Assembly (NCBI GenBank): GCA_023382715.1
Contig: JAHDWP010000011.1
Span: forward strand, 21,102-85,101
Source: Anaerolineae bacterium
Lineage (GTDB): Bacteria; Chloroflexota; Anaerolineae; Aggregatilineales; Aggregatilineaceae
Reading direction: 5' to 3'
DNA length: 64,000 nucleotides
Part shown: positions 16,408-24,939 of the stretch, piece by piece
How positions within the stretch are numbered: position 1 is the stretch's first letter
Layout: every line of letters begins with the position of its first letter
Notes under the pieces: generated by a model
What the model was told of the DNA's origin: nothing
The model's database searches: none
What the model saw: the letters and a program-made list of their open reading frames with translations, nothing else
Position numbers and translations under genes: made by a program

Positions 16408-17061
16408 ATGGCTGAGCCTCATCCCTCCACCCCTGCCCGTGTCCTGTGCATCCGGCACGGCGAAACCGACTGGAACGCCGCCGGGCGCTGGCAGGGCAAT
16501 GCCCCGGTCCCGCTCAACGCGACCGGGCTGGCCCAGTCCGCCGCGCTGGGCCGCTACCTGGCCAGCAACGGGGCGCGCATCGCCGCGCTCTACAGCAGCG
16601 ATCTGCTGCGCGCCTGGCAGACTGCCCAGGCCATCGCGGAGGCGCTCAGCCTTCCAGTGCAGCCAGAGCCACGCCTGCGCGAGATTGACCTGGGCGACTG
16701 GCAGGGCCTCACGCGCGACGAAGTGCTGGCCTGGGATGGTGAGCGTTACGCGGCCTACCGGGCCGACTGGCGCAACATCCCCGCGCCCAACGGGGAATCG
16801 CGCGCGGCGCTCAGGGTGCGCGCCCGCGCCGCTTTCGACGACATCGCCGCTCACCATGCCGGGCAGACGGTCGCCCTGGTCACGCACGGCGGGACGTTGG
16901 GGATGCTGCTCGAAAGTCTCTTTGGCCACCTGGAACATCCTTCGCTGACCAATACCTCGATCACTCTCGTTGAGCGCCTCCGGCCCGGCGACGCCTGGAC
17001 GCTGGTCCGCGCCTCGTGGTCACCCCACCTGGACGAATCGCCTCTCGGCGAAACCTGGTAG
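16408..17061 (+). CDS. Histidine phosphatase family protein (phosphoglycerate mutase-like)
   Basis: The 217-residue protein has the catalytic CIRHGETDWNAAGRWQG motif with the phospho-accepting His, LPLNATGLAQ-like spacing, YSSDLLRAWQTAQAI, and the second histidine in LVTHGGTLGMLL. Family members include phosphoglycerate mutases, alpha-ribazole phosphatases and sugar-phosphate phosphatases; length and motifs fit CobC/GpmB-like phosphatases, but the substrate is not decided. It is probably co-transcribed with the upstream phosphoesterase. Confidence 0.88.
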   Translation: MAEPHPSTPARVLCIRHGETDWNAAGRWQGNAPVPLNATGLAQSAALGRYLASNGARIAALYSSDLLRAWQTAQAIAEALSLPVQPEPRLREIDLGDWQGLTRDEVLAWDGERYAAYRADWRNIPAPNGESRAALRVRARAAFDDIAAHHAGQTVALVTHGGTLGMLLESLFGHLEHPSLTNTSITLVERLRPGDAWTLVRASWSPHLDESPLGETW

Positions 17062-17154
17062 CCAGGCAGGATTACGTTTTAGATAGTTATTATTGGGGCA
17101 CCGTTACATTTGCCCCCAGTCAAAGTTTTCGGGAGCGGGCAGCGCGCCTGGCAC

Positions 17155-17187
17155 AAAAAATGGGCTGCCCGCCCAGGGGCAGCCCAC
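17155..17187 (-). terminator. Intrinsic terminator for the minus-strand gene at 17208
   Basis: TGGGCTGCCC and GGGCAGCCCA make a perfect 10-bp stem, followed on the minus strand by TTTTTT (complement of 17155-17160). Confidence 0.9.
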
Positions 17188-17207
17188 TGCTGGCGCGGCA
17201 CGCGCTC

Positions 17208-18752
17208 CTACCAGGTTTTCCAGGTGTTCTCCACCAAATAGACGATCGTCCCGTTGGGCAGAGTCAGGTACAGGCGGGCGTACTTGAGGTCTCCGGAGCG
17301 CTGGTGGAACATTGTGTAGCCCTGCTCCAGGCTGGTTGCCCAGCCCAGCCCGGCGCGCACCTGGGGATTGTCCACCCACACACGGCCAAAGCCGCGATCG
17401 GGTTTGTACAGGCCCGGCGGGGGCGTCTCACCATAGGGGACTTCCTCGCCGTGCCACGTGTCGCGGTAACGGTTCACCAGCCCCGTTTCGAGGTAGAGCA
17501 CGTAGATGTCGCTCGTGTCCGCCCGCCAGATCATCACCCCATGCTCAAACTCCTGATAGGCGGCCTGCACTGTCGTCCCCGCCTCCAGCGGGCAGGTGAG
17601 CGTCTGGCCGCGTGTGTCGAAGAAATAGACGTAAGGGCAAATCACGCCCACTACCAGCGACTCCTGCGCCTGGCCGCCGGCGGCATCACGGGCGAAGAGC
17701 ATAAACGTCGCCGCATCCACGTAAGCGGGGGGCACCGCGACCGTCCACGATCCCTGGGGAGTCGGGTTGGGGGCGAATTGCGCCAGCCGTCCGCCCGGCT
17801 CGACCAGCCACACGCCCAGTTCCACCGCGTTGCGCACATCCCAACTGACCGTCACTATCCCCCCGCGCGAGATGGTCTCTGGCGCGACGGTGAACAGCGC
17901 CACGTCAACCGGCGCGGGGCTGTGTCCTGGGGGTGATCCGGGCGAGGTGCCGCCCTGCGCTGGCGGAGGCACGGGCGTAGCGGGCGGGATCACTCCCTGC
18001 ACTACCGGTATTGGCGGCAGGGCATAGGCAGCCAGCGTGTTGCCATCACGGATGTCCACCACACGCAGCCGCAGCCGCACCGACTGCCCGCCCGCGGTGG
18101 GCAGTGGAGCCACGACGCCCTCACCGTGCGAAGCGATCCACAGGTTGCGGCGCGGCAGCTCAACCGAGACCACACTGCCGCTCTCCAGCACCTGCTCGAA
18201 GACCAGGTGCATGTGCGGCTGACGACCGCCCACCTCCCACGCCACCGGCACGCGCGCGGTCCCGGCGGCCAGCGACGCCGTGTCTAGCTCGACCACCTCA
18301 GTCTCGAAGCGGTCAATGCTCAGCGACACGGTCTCGTCGGGCGGCGCGTAGGGGATGATCACAATGCGCTGATCGAGCATCTGGCCAGCCCCATCGCTGA
18401 TCACCAGGCTGTACATTGGCGGGCTGAAGGTCAGCGGGTGCTCGATCACAATATCCTGGCTGCCAGCGGCAGGCAGCGGCGGCGCTTCGGCTGGCAGCAG
18501 CGGCTCCCAGCGATTGATGCGGAAAACGAAGAGGGTCAGGCGGTGACTATCCTGGACGCCGACCGCCTGCCAGGTGAGCCGGGCAGGCGTCTCACCCGCT
18601 TCGGCGTCCGCCAGCGCGATCTCCTCTATGTCCGCCGAGAAGCTGATGATGGTCGGCGGGAGCACGGGCGCGCCCTGTGCGGCCCAGGTTGGGCCGTTCG
18701 CCAGCGCCAGCAGCGCCATCATCACAAGCACACCTATCACACGTCGCCTCAT
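17208..18752 (-). CDS. Exported protein of unknown function with C-terminal LGFP-like region
   Basis: The 514-residue protein starts with a signal peptide (RRRVIGVLVMMALLALANG, AxA-type end at TWAAQG). Several beta-rich stretches follow, the linker TPVPPPAQGGTSPGSPPG, and an Ig-like segment starting VDVALFTVAPETISRGG. The C-terminal 130 residues repeat aromatic motifs (QEFEHGVMIWRADTSDIYVL, RYRDTWHGEE, GLGWATSLEQGYTMFHQRSG). Similar tails occur on cell-surface proteins of Chloroflexota. ATG 18752 is chosen because GAGGAG lies 8 nt upstream and a signal peptide follows directly. Function unknown. Confidence 0.72.
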   Translation of the reverse strand: MRRRVIGVLVMMALLALANGPTWAAQGAPVLPPTIISFSADIEEIALADAEAGETPARLTWQAVGVQDSHRLTLFVFRINRWEPLLPAEAPPLPAAGSQDIVIEHPLTFSPPMYSLVISDGAGQMLDQRIVIIPYAPPDETVSLSIDRFETEVVELDTASLAAGTARVPVAWEVGGRQPHMHLVFEQVLESGSVVSVELPRRNLWIASHGEGVVAPLPTAGGQSVRLRLRVVDIRDGNTLAAYALPPIPVVQGVIPPATPVPPPAQGGTSPGSPPGHSPAPVDVALFTVAPETISRGGIVTVSWDVRNAVELGVWLVEPGGRLAQFAPNPTPQGSWTVAVPPAYVDAATFMLFARDAAGGQAQESLVVGVICPYVYFFDTRGQTLTCPLEAGTTVQAAYQEFEHGVMIWRADTSDIYVLYLETGLVNRYRDTWHGEEVPYGETPPPGLYKPDRGFGRVWVDNPQVRAGLGWATSLEQGYTMFHQRSGDLKYARLYLTLPNGTIVYLVENTWKTW

Positions 18753-18944
18753 TGCGCACACTCCTCGCACCGTCATAATAGGCTGCGTTCTTCCTGTCCT
18801 CAGTATATTCGATTTAGCGCCCTCCGCAGCCGGAGCGCAGAGAGAACGCCCGATACGTACAGAATCCGTCAGGCAGCAGAAGTGTTCCCGTGCTGCGCTG
18901 CGCCCGGCCAGCACCCATCAGCAGGGGTTCGCCGATGATTGTTC

Positions 18945-19082
18945 GCTGTTTTCCCCCATCCCAAGCCTCTCCTCCACAAGGAGGGAGGGGCTTAAGGTCG
19001 GCGCACTTCTCCCTTCCCCCCTCGTGGGGGAGGGGCCGGGGATGGGGGGCAAAGGCAGGCGCACGACTTCTCGAACGGCCTC
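18945..19082 (+). repeat. Family-1 dispersed palindromic repeat, copy 2
   Basis: It shares with 6411-6536 the blocks AAGGAGGGAGGGGCTTA, CTCCCTTCCCCCCTCGTGGG and GATGGGGGGCAAAGGC, and ends GCGCACGACTTCTCGAACGG. It lies in the 437-bp gene-free stretch between the exported protein and ppdK, which otherwise shows only the ppdK-side hairpin. Confidence 0.85.
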
Positions 19083-19138
19083 TAGGGCGCTCTTCTCTCT
19101 TCCCTCTCGCGGGGCGAGCGCAGCTTCCGCCAACGACA

Positions 19139-19163
19139 AGGGCCGCCCCACTGGGACGGCCCT
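19139..19163 (-). terminator. Hairpin after ppdK
   Basis: AGGGCCG (19139-19145) pairs with CGGCCCT (19157-19163), with a partly paired CCC/GGG above it. It lies 28 nt beyond the ppdK stop; no T-run. Confidence 0.5.
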
Positions 19164-19190
19164 CGCTGACTCTCAGGGACAGGCGCCGCT

Positions 19191-21881
19191 TTAGTTGCGG
19201 TGCGGGTCGCGGACGCCCAGCTCGCCCAGGCGCTCCCAGCCCTTCTCGCGCAGGGCAGCGTGCGCTGCTGCCAGCCGTGCCACCGGGACACGGAAGGGAG
19301 AGCAGCTCACGTAGTTCAGGCCGATCAGGTGACAGAAGTCAATGCTGTCCGGGTCGCCACCGTGCTCGCCACAGATGCCCACTTCCAGGTCGGGCCGGGC
19401 GGCGCGCCCGTCGGTGACGGCCATCTTCATCAACACCCCCACCCCATCACGGTCAATCGTCTGGAACGGGTTCCTGGGCAGGATGCCCTTCTCGACGTAC
19501 TGGAGCAGGAAGTGCCGCTCGGCATCGTCGCGGCTGATGCCGTAGGTCATCTGCGTCAGGTCGTTGGTGCCGAAGCTGAAGAACTGCGCCAGCCCGGCGA
19601 TCTCGCGGGCGGTGATGGCTGCGCGCGGGATTTCGATCATCGTGCCGAACTTGTAGCTGATTTCGACACCCTTCTCCGCCATAACCTTCCTGGCTTCTTC
19701 TTCCAGGACGGTTTGCAGCAGCTTAAGCTCGTTGATGTGCGCCGTGAGCGGGATCATGATCTCAGGATGCGCGTCGAAGCCATCCTTGGCCGCGTCGCAC
19801 GCCGCCGCGATGATCGCGCTCACCTGCATCACCGTCACGTCGGGCATCATGATGCCCAGGCGGATGCCGCGCAGACCCAACATGGGGTTGAACTCAGCCA
19901 GCTCTTCGGCCTTGTGCAGCAGGAATTCCTTCTCCGCCACATCTTCGCCGCGCTCGCGGCCCAGTGCCACGTCCACCTTCAGCTCGTCGCGCGCCGGCAG
20001 GAACTCGTGCAGCGGCGGGTCAATCAGGCGGATGATGACCGGCAGCCCGTCCATCGCGCGGAAGATACCGTAGAAGTCGCCGCGTTGCAGCTCGCCCAGC
20101 TTGTCCAGCGCCTTCTGCTTGGCCAGCGGATCGGCGGCCAGGATGTAATCCTGGAAAAGGTAAGTGCGCTCGCCCAGGAACATATGCTCGGTGCGGCACA
20201 GGCCGATGCCCTGCGCCCCGTAGCTGCGCGCGCGGGCAGCCTGCTGCTCGTCGTCGGCGTTAGCCCACACCATCAGCCGGCGCATCTCGTCAGCCCAGCC
20301 CAGAATCTTGAGCAGATCGGTCTGCTCTTCGAGCCTGGGGGCAACGACCGGAATCTGGCCCACGTAGACGGTGCCCTTCGCGCCGTTCAGCGAGATGTAG
20401 TCGCCTTCCTTGACGACCGTCTGGTTGACCGTGAAGAACTTCTTGTCCAGGTTGATCCTGACATCGGTGCAGCCGGCGACACACGGCTTGCCAAGCTGAC
20501 GAGCCACCACCGCGGCGTGACTGGTCGCGCCGCCTTCCGCCGTCAAGATACCCTTCGCGGCGAGCATCCCGTGCACATCGCTCGGCTCGGTCAGCGGGCG
20601 GACGAGGATGACCGGCTCGCCCTCTTTGCTCTTAGCTTCGGCGGTGTCGGCATCGAAGTAGACTTTGCCGACCGCCGCGCCGGGTGAGGCGTTGAGACCC
20701 TTGGTCAGCGGCGTGGTCTTCTTGAGCGCCGCTTCGTCGAAGCGCGGGTGCAGCATCTGGTCAATCATATCCGGCGAAATGCGGGCAACAGCCTCGGCGG
20801 GGGTGATCAGGCCCTCGCTCACCATGTCCACCGCGATCTTGACGGCGCTGGCGGCGGTGCGCTTGCCCGAACGAGTCTGGAGCATCCACAGCACACCGCT
20901 CTCGATGGTGAACTCGATATCCTGCGTCTCACGGTAATGCTCTTCGAGGATGTCCGACACTTTCATCAGCTCGTTCCATGCCGCGGGGATCTCGTTGGCC
21001 AGGCCGGACACCTCGGTGGGCGTGCGCGCGCCAGAAACTACGTCTTCACCCTGGGCGTTGAGCAGGTATTCGCCGTAGAACTTCTTCTCGCCAGTGGCCG
21101 GGTTGCGCGTGAAGGCCACGCCCGTGCCGCTGACGCCGTCGGCGATGTTGCCGTAGACCATCGTCTGCACATTGGTGGCGGTGCCCCAGGTGTGGGGGTA
21201 GCCGTAGTGGTTGCGATAGTCCACCGCGCGCTTGCCGTTCCAGCTTTTGAACACGGCCTCGATGCCCAGCTCGAGCTGCTTGTACGGGTCGTGCGGGAAA
21301 GGCTGGCCGGTGTGCTTCTCGGCCAGCTCGACGAAGCGCTCGGCGCAGCGCTGCCAGCCCTCGGCGGGCATCTGGGCGTCGCTGGCGGCCCCGGCGCGCT
21401 CGCGCTCTTCGTCAATGATCTCCTCAAACTCTTCGCCGGGCACTTCCAGCACCACCTTGCTGAACATCTGGATCAGCCGGCGGTACAGGTCCCAGGCGAA
21501 GCGCATGTCGTCGAATTTCTTGCCCATCGTCTCGACGGAGCCGACGGTCAGGCCCACGTTGAGGATCGTGTCCATCATGCCCGGCATGGATTCGCGCGCG
21601 CCAGAGCGGATTGACACCAGCAACGGATTAGCGTCATTGGCGAACACCTTGCCGGTCTGCTTGTTCAGCGCGTCAATGTGCGCCAGCACCTCTTCCCACA
21701 TGCCTGCGGGGAACTTCCCCGTGTTCATGTAGGACACGCACGCCTCGGTCGTGACCGTGAATCCGGGCGGGACCGGCAGCCCAATACGGGTCATTTCGGC
21801 CAGGTTGCAGCCTTTGCCGCCCAGGAGGTTACGCATTGTCGCGTTACCCTCTTCAAACGCGTATACCCACTTCTGTGCCAT
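19191..21881 (-). CDS. ppdK: Pyruvate, phosphate dikinase
   Basis: The 896-residue enzyme interconverts pyruvate, ATP and Pi with PEP, AMP and PPi. The N-terminal ATP-grasp part starts VYAFEEGNATMRNLLGGKGC. The central swivelling domain has the phospho-histidine H455 in LTAEGGATSHAAVVARQLGK, the residue number known for this family. The C-terminal PEP/pyruvate TIM barrel includes GLCRTEHMF, NPMLGLRGIRLG and SFGTNDLTQM plus the C in ICGEHGGDP. Length is standard. Its presence suggests flexible glycolysis/gluconeogenesis. It stands alone between two intergenic stretches. Confidence 0.97.
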   Translation of the reverse strand: MAQKWVYAFEEGNATMRNLLGGKGCNLAEMTRIGLPVPPGFTVTTEACVSYMNTGKFPAGMWEEVLAHIDALNKQTGKVFANDANPLLVSIRSGARESMPGMMDTILNVGLTVGSVETMGKKFDDMRFAWDLYRRLIQMFSKVVLEVPGEEFEEIIDEERERAGAASDAQMPAEGWQRCAERFVELAEKHTGQPFPHDPYKQLELGIEAVFKSWNGKRAVDYRNHYGYPHTWGTATNVQTMVYGNIADGVSGTGVAFTRNPATGEKKFYGEYLLNAQGEDVVSGARTPTEVSGLANEIPAAWNELMKVSDILEEHYRETQDIEFTIESGVLWMLQTRSGKRTAASAVKIAVDMVSEGLITPAEAVARISPDMIDQMLHPRFDEAALKKTTPLTKGLNASPGAAVGKVYFDADTAEAKSKEGEPVILVRPLTEPSDVHGMLAAKGILTAEGGATSHAAVVARQLGKPCVAGCTDVRINLDKKFFTVNQTVVKEGDYISLNGAKGTVYVGQIPVVAPRLEEQTDLLKILGWADEMRRLMVWANADDEQQAARARSYGAQGIGLCRTEHMFLGERTYLFQDYILAADPLAKQKALDKLGELQRGDFYGIFRAMDGLPVIIRLIDPPLHEFLPARDELKVDVALGRERGEDVAEKEFLLHKAEELAEFNPMLGLRGIRLGIMMPDVTVMQVSAIIAAACDAAKDGFDAHPEIMIPLTAHINELKLLQTVLEEEARKVMAEKGVEISYKFGTMIEIPRAAITAREIAGLAQFFSFGTNDLTQMTYGISRDDAERHFLLQYVEKGILPRNPFQTIDRDGVGVLMKMAVTDGRAARPDLEVGICGEHGGDPDSIDFCHLIGLNYVSCSPFRVPVARLAAAHAALREKGWERLGELGVRDPHRN

Positions 21882-22208
21882 TCAAGCCTCTCCTAGACTC
21901 TCAGCAGGATCGCTGCGCTTCCCGTGTAGTGTGTGCGGGTGTCGTCGTCACTGGCCCCGGCGCACAGTTGTGCCTCTATCCTGATGGCGCAGAACAACGG
22001 GCCGGACGCACGCAAACCTGGGGGATCTTGCCGCCATGCTTCGCGCGAGCACAGTGAAGAAACACACCGGATCGGATGACGAGTGATACAAGCGCCCAAA
22101 GATACCCCGTCACGGCGACTCCGTCAACTGCTTTTGCGGCGGCTCAACGCAAAGGCTAGCGGCGATTCGCTCGCTGCCGGGCCGGGCACCTTGGCGCGGG
22201 CGGGGCGA

Positions 22209-22320
22209 GGCTGGGGGTGCAGAATTCTGGAACCGCAGAGGCGCAGAAGACGCGGAGAAGAGCGTATCATTTGTTTTCCTCTGTGCTCTCTGCGTCTCTG
22301 CGGTGATCCTTTGCTCTGGA
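22209..22320. repeat. Family-2 dispersed repeat, copy d
   Basis: Left arm GAACCGCAGAGGCGCAGAAG, right arm CTGTGCTCTCTGCGTCTCTG and CGGTGATCCTTTGCTCTGGA. It occupies the middle of the 670-bp gap between ppdK and nusA; 21882-22208 holds nothing recognised, and no rimP gene is present. Confidence 0.85.
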
Positions 22321-22400
22321 GTCCGGTGCTGGGTGGGTAGGGGCGCTGCGCCCTGGTCCTCACCCCTTGCGCGCACCCCCACTAGCCGCTTGCGCTGCCC

Positions 22401-22429
22401 TTGTCAAGCGGAGCGGGCCATGTTATACT
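22401..22429 (+). promoter_or_regulatory. Strong promoter of the nusA-infB operon
   Basis: TTGTCA (22401-22406), a 17-nt spacer and TATACT (22424-22429) give a near-consensus housekeeping promoter; the start of transcription should be about 22436. Confidence 0.85.
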
Positions 22430-22458
22430 GTGGATGCTGAGACCGAGCTATTCTTAGG

Positions 22459-22480
22459 AAAGTGGGACCCCCCACTTTTC
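22459..22480 (+). promoter_or_regulatory. Attenuator-like hairpin in the nusA leader
   Basis: AAAGTGGG (22459-22466) pairs with CCCACTTT (22471-22478) around ACCC and runs into TTCGTTG. It lies about 25 nt after the predicted transcription start and 75 nt before the nusA ATG, so it would act as a leader terminator. Confidence 0.6.
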
Positions 22481-22553
22481 GTTGTATATAGCTGGCTTGC
22501 TCAGCACCCCATTGGATGGCGTGAGTCCCGGTAGGGCAGAACCAAGCAGAACT

Positions 22554-24491
22554 ATGAAGAGCGATTTCACCCTGGCTTTCAACGAAATTGTCGAGTTGCG
22601 CGCGCTACCGCGTGAGGTGGTGATGGACGCCCTCTCTCAGGCGCTCGTCTCCGCCTACAAGCGCGACGCGAACATTGGCAACAACCAGCGCGTCGAGGCG
22701 CAGATTGACCTGACCGGCGAGCCCCACATCTTCCTGGAGAAGGAAGTCGTCGAGTCGGTCGAGTCGGATTCGACAGAAGTGGCGCTGGAAGTGGCGCACC
22801 AGTACGCACCTGAAGCTGAGCTTGGCGATACCGTGATGGTGCCGGTGCAGACCAGCATCACCTTCGGGCGCATCGCCGCGCAGACGGCCAAGCAGGTCAT
22901 CCTGCAGCGCATCCGCGAAGCCGAGCGCGATGCCCTGTACGATGAGTTCGTTGAGCGCGAGGGCGACCTGGTCACCGGGACGGTGCAGAGCGTCAGCCAT
23001 GGCACGCTGACCATCAGCCTGGGCCGCGCCGAAGCGGTCATGCCTCACCAGCACCAGATTCCCGGCGAGCGCTACCGCCCGCACGACAAAGTGCGCGCCT
23101 ATGTCGCCGAGGTCAAGCGCAACACGCGCGGCCCGCAGATCGTCGTCAGCCGCGCTCACAAGAACATGCTGCGCCGCCTGTTCGAGTATGAAGTGCCGGA
23201 GATTTACAACGGCCAAGTGGAGATCAAGAATATCGCCCGCGAAGCCGGGCACCGCTCCAAAGTGGCTGTGGCTGCGCTGCAGGAAGGCGTGGACCCCGTT
23301 GGCGCATGCGTGGGCATGCGCGGGATGCGCATTCAGAACATCGTCAAGGAACTGAACGACGAAAAGATTGATGTCATCGAGTGGAACACGGACCCGGCGA
23401 TCTTCATCGCCAAGGCGCTCAGCCCGGCCCGCGTCAGCGATATGCTGCTCGAAGAAGACCTGGACACGGGGCGCACGGCAACGGTGATCGTGCCCGACGA
23501 CCAGCTTTCGCTGGCAATTGGCCGCGAAGGGCAGAACGCTCGCCTGGCCGCCAAGCTGACCGGCTGGCGCATTGACATCAAGAGCGTCTCCGAGGCCGCC
23601 GAAAAAGCCTATGCCGGGCTGCAAGAACCGCCGCTGGACGCGCTGCTGGCGGAAATGCCCGACCTGGTGGCTGAGGTCGAGCGCATCATGGAGAAGAAGC
23701 TCGCCAACCGCCCGGTGCAGCCGGAAGAGTTCAGGACGCTGACCGAATTCGTCAAGACCGCCGAGCGCCGTCAGCAGGCGGTGCGCGAGGCAGGTCGCTC
23801 GACGCGCCGCGCGGCGATGAGCAAGGTGCGCGATCTGGTGCCCGACCGCGCGTACCGCATGACCATCGAAGAACTCGAACTCGACGAAGACATCAACCGC
23901 GCCCTGGCGCGCATTGAGAACGTGGGCGAGCTGATGGTGCGCGTGCTGGCCGATGCCGAAAACCTGGAGCGTATGTTGGAGCAGGGTGGCGCGGGCGAAG
24001 ACGCGATGGAAGCTATCCGCTATGCCCTTGACGACCTGGTGATCCTGCGCGCCGGTGAGCCAGAGCCTGAAGAAGCCCTGGAGCCAGCGCAGGAGCCAGT
24101 GGCCGCGGTGGAGGCTCTGCCAGAAGCGGCAGCGGAGACGGTCTCCGAACCGGCGCAAGAGGAAGTCGCGCCGCCTGTGGCCGCGCTGGCGGACGAAGAG
24201 GAGGTCATGCCGGCCTTCGTCGAGCCAGAGCCGGTGCCGCTGCTGGACGCCGAAGAAGCTGCCGAGCTGGAACGGCGGGCCAAGAGCGCCGGGCGGCTCA
24301 AGACGGTTGGCGACATTGACGACGAAGATATCTTCGACGAGGGCGAGGGCGGCGAAGCCGAGCAGGGCAAGAAGAAAGCGAAGAGCAAGCGCCGCGAGCT
24401 GGTCTTCGATGAGGAGCGCGGCGAGGTTGTCGCCCGTCGCCGTCGCAAGGGCGGGCGTCGCCGGGGCGACTGGGACGAGTACCTCGGATAG
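22554..24491 (+). CDS. nusA: Transcription termination/antitermination factor NusA with acidic C-terminal tail
   Basis: The 645-residue protein starts at ATG 22554 ([20 protein letters not shown], the usual NusA opening). The N-terminal RNA polymerase-binding domain is followed by an S1 domain ([20 protein letters not shown]) and KH domains ([40 protein letters not shown], then [20 protein letters not shown]). A further helical region and a Glu/Ala/Pro-rich acidic stretch (about residues 500-600) lead to a Lys/Arg-rich end. The tail makes it longer than a typical NusA without repeats. It leads the operon with ylxR and infB. Confidence 0.96.
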   Translation: MKSDFTLAFNEIVELRALPREVVMDALSQALVSAYKRDANIGNNQRVEAQIDLTGEPHIFLEKEVVESVESDSTEVALEVAHQYAPEAELGDTVMVPVQTSITFGRIAAQTAKQVILQRIREAERDALYDEFVEREGDLVTGTVQSVSHGTLTISLGRAEAVMPHQHQIPGERYRPHDKVRAYVAEVKRNTRGPQIVVSRAHKNMLRRLFEYEVPEIYNGQVEIKNIAREAGHRSKVAVAALQEGVDPVGACVGMRGMRIQNIVKELNDEKIDVIEWNTDPAIFIAKALSPARVSDMLLEEDLDTGRTATVIVPDDQLSLAIGREGQNARLAAKLTGWRIDIKSVSEAAEKAYAGLQEPPLDALLAEMPDLVAEVERIMEKKLANRPVQPEEFRTLTEFVKTAERRQQAVREAGRSTRRAAMSKVRDLVPDRAYRMTIEELELDEDINRALARIENVGELMVRVLADAENLERMLEQGGAGEDAMEAIRYALDDLVILRAGEPEPEEALEPAQEPVAAVEALPEAAAETVSEPAQEEVAPPVAALADEEEVMPAFVEPEPVPLLDAEEAAELERRAKSAGRLKTVGDIDDEDIFDEGEGGEAEQGKKKAKSKRRELVFDEERGEVVARRRRKGGRRRGDWDEYLG

Positions 24492-24523
24492 CCTGCCCTG
24501 GCCGTGTAGGCTGTAGGAGCACG

Positions 24524-24817
24524 ATGGGCAAACCCGGTACTTCGCCCAGACGCCGTCGGGTCCCTCAACGCACCTGCGTGGTCTGCCGCACAACGGCGGA
24601 CAAGCGATCGCTGACGCGCCTGGTGCGCACTCCTGACGAAGGCGTACAAGTGGACCCGACCGGCAAGCGCAGCGGGCGCGGCGCTTACTTGTGCGACGAT
24701 CCGGCCTGTTGGGACCGCGCCCTGGCGAGCGACGTGCTGGCGAAGGCCCTGCGCACAACGCTGAGCGAGGCCGACCGCGCGCGGTTGGCGGCGGCGCGTC
24801 CCACACCCGAAGAGTGA
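24524..24817 (+). CDS. ylxR: YlxR-family RNA-binding protein
   Basis: The 97-residue basic protein has the YlxR (DUF448) pattern: RRVPQRTCVVCRTTADKRSL, LVRTPDEG, DPTGKRSGRGAYLC and a CWDRAL segment. The GRGAYLC loop is the family hallmark. YlxR sits between nusA and infB in most bacteria and has been linked to RNase P and to regulation. It is 32 nt after nusA and clearly within the operon. Confidence 0.93.
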   Translation: MGKPGTSPRRRRVPQRTCVVCRTTADKRSLTRLVRTPDEGVQVDPTGKRSGRGAYLCDDPACWDRALASDVLAKALRTTLSEADRARLAAARPTPEE

Positions 24818-24905
24818 CGCCTCTCCGGCGCAGCCCTGGAGGATTTGCACCGGCCCGGCGCTGTCCGCTGGACACACTGAGACCCCTGAAAGGAGGTTAG
24901 CGGCG

Positions 24906-24932
24906 GTGCTGCTGCCCTTCGGCAGCGGCTAG
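24906..24932 (+). CDS. Putative 8-codon leader ORF upstream of infB
   Basis: The sequence AAAGGAGGT (24889-24897) is the best Shine-Dalgarno in the operon, yet it is 43 nt from the infB ATG. Nine nt after AGGAGG a GTG opens an ORF encoding MLLPFGSG that stops at TAG 24930-24932, 7 nt before ATG 24940. A small hairpin (GCTGCC/GGCAGC, 24911-24926) lies inside it. It is in a different frame from infB, so a simple N-terminal extension is excluded. Translational coupling to infB is inference. Confidence 0.45.
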   Translation: MLLPFGSG

Positions 24933-24939
24933 ACCCGCT

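Noticed and set aside
19200..20687. Plus-strand frame opposite ppdK
   Set aside because: PPDK on the other strand is unambiguous, with all catalytic motifs.
22605..24875. Long open frame on the minus strand opposite nusA/ylxR (over 700 codons)
   Set aside because: The plus strand encodes clear NusA and YlxR; the antisense frame is low-complexity His/Arg/Leu-rich and arises from GC-rich codon bias.
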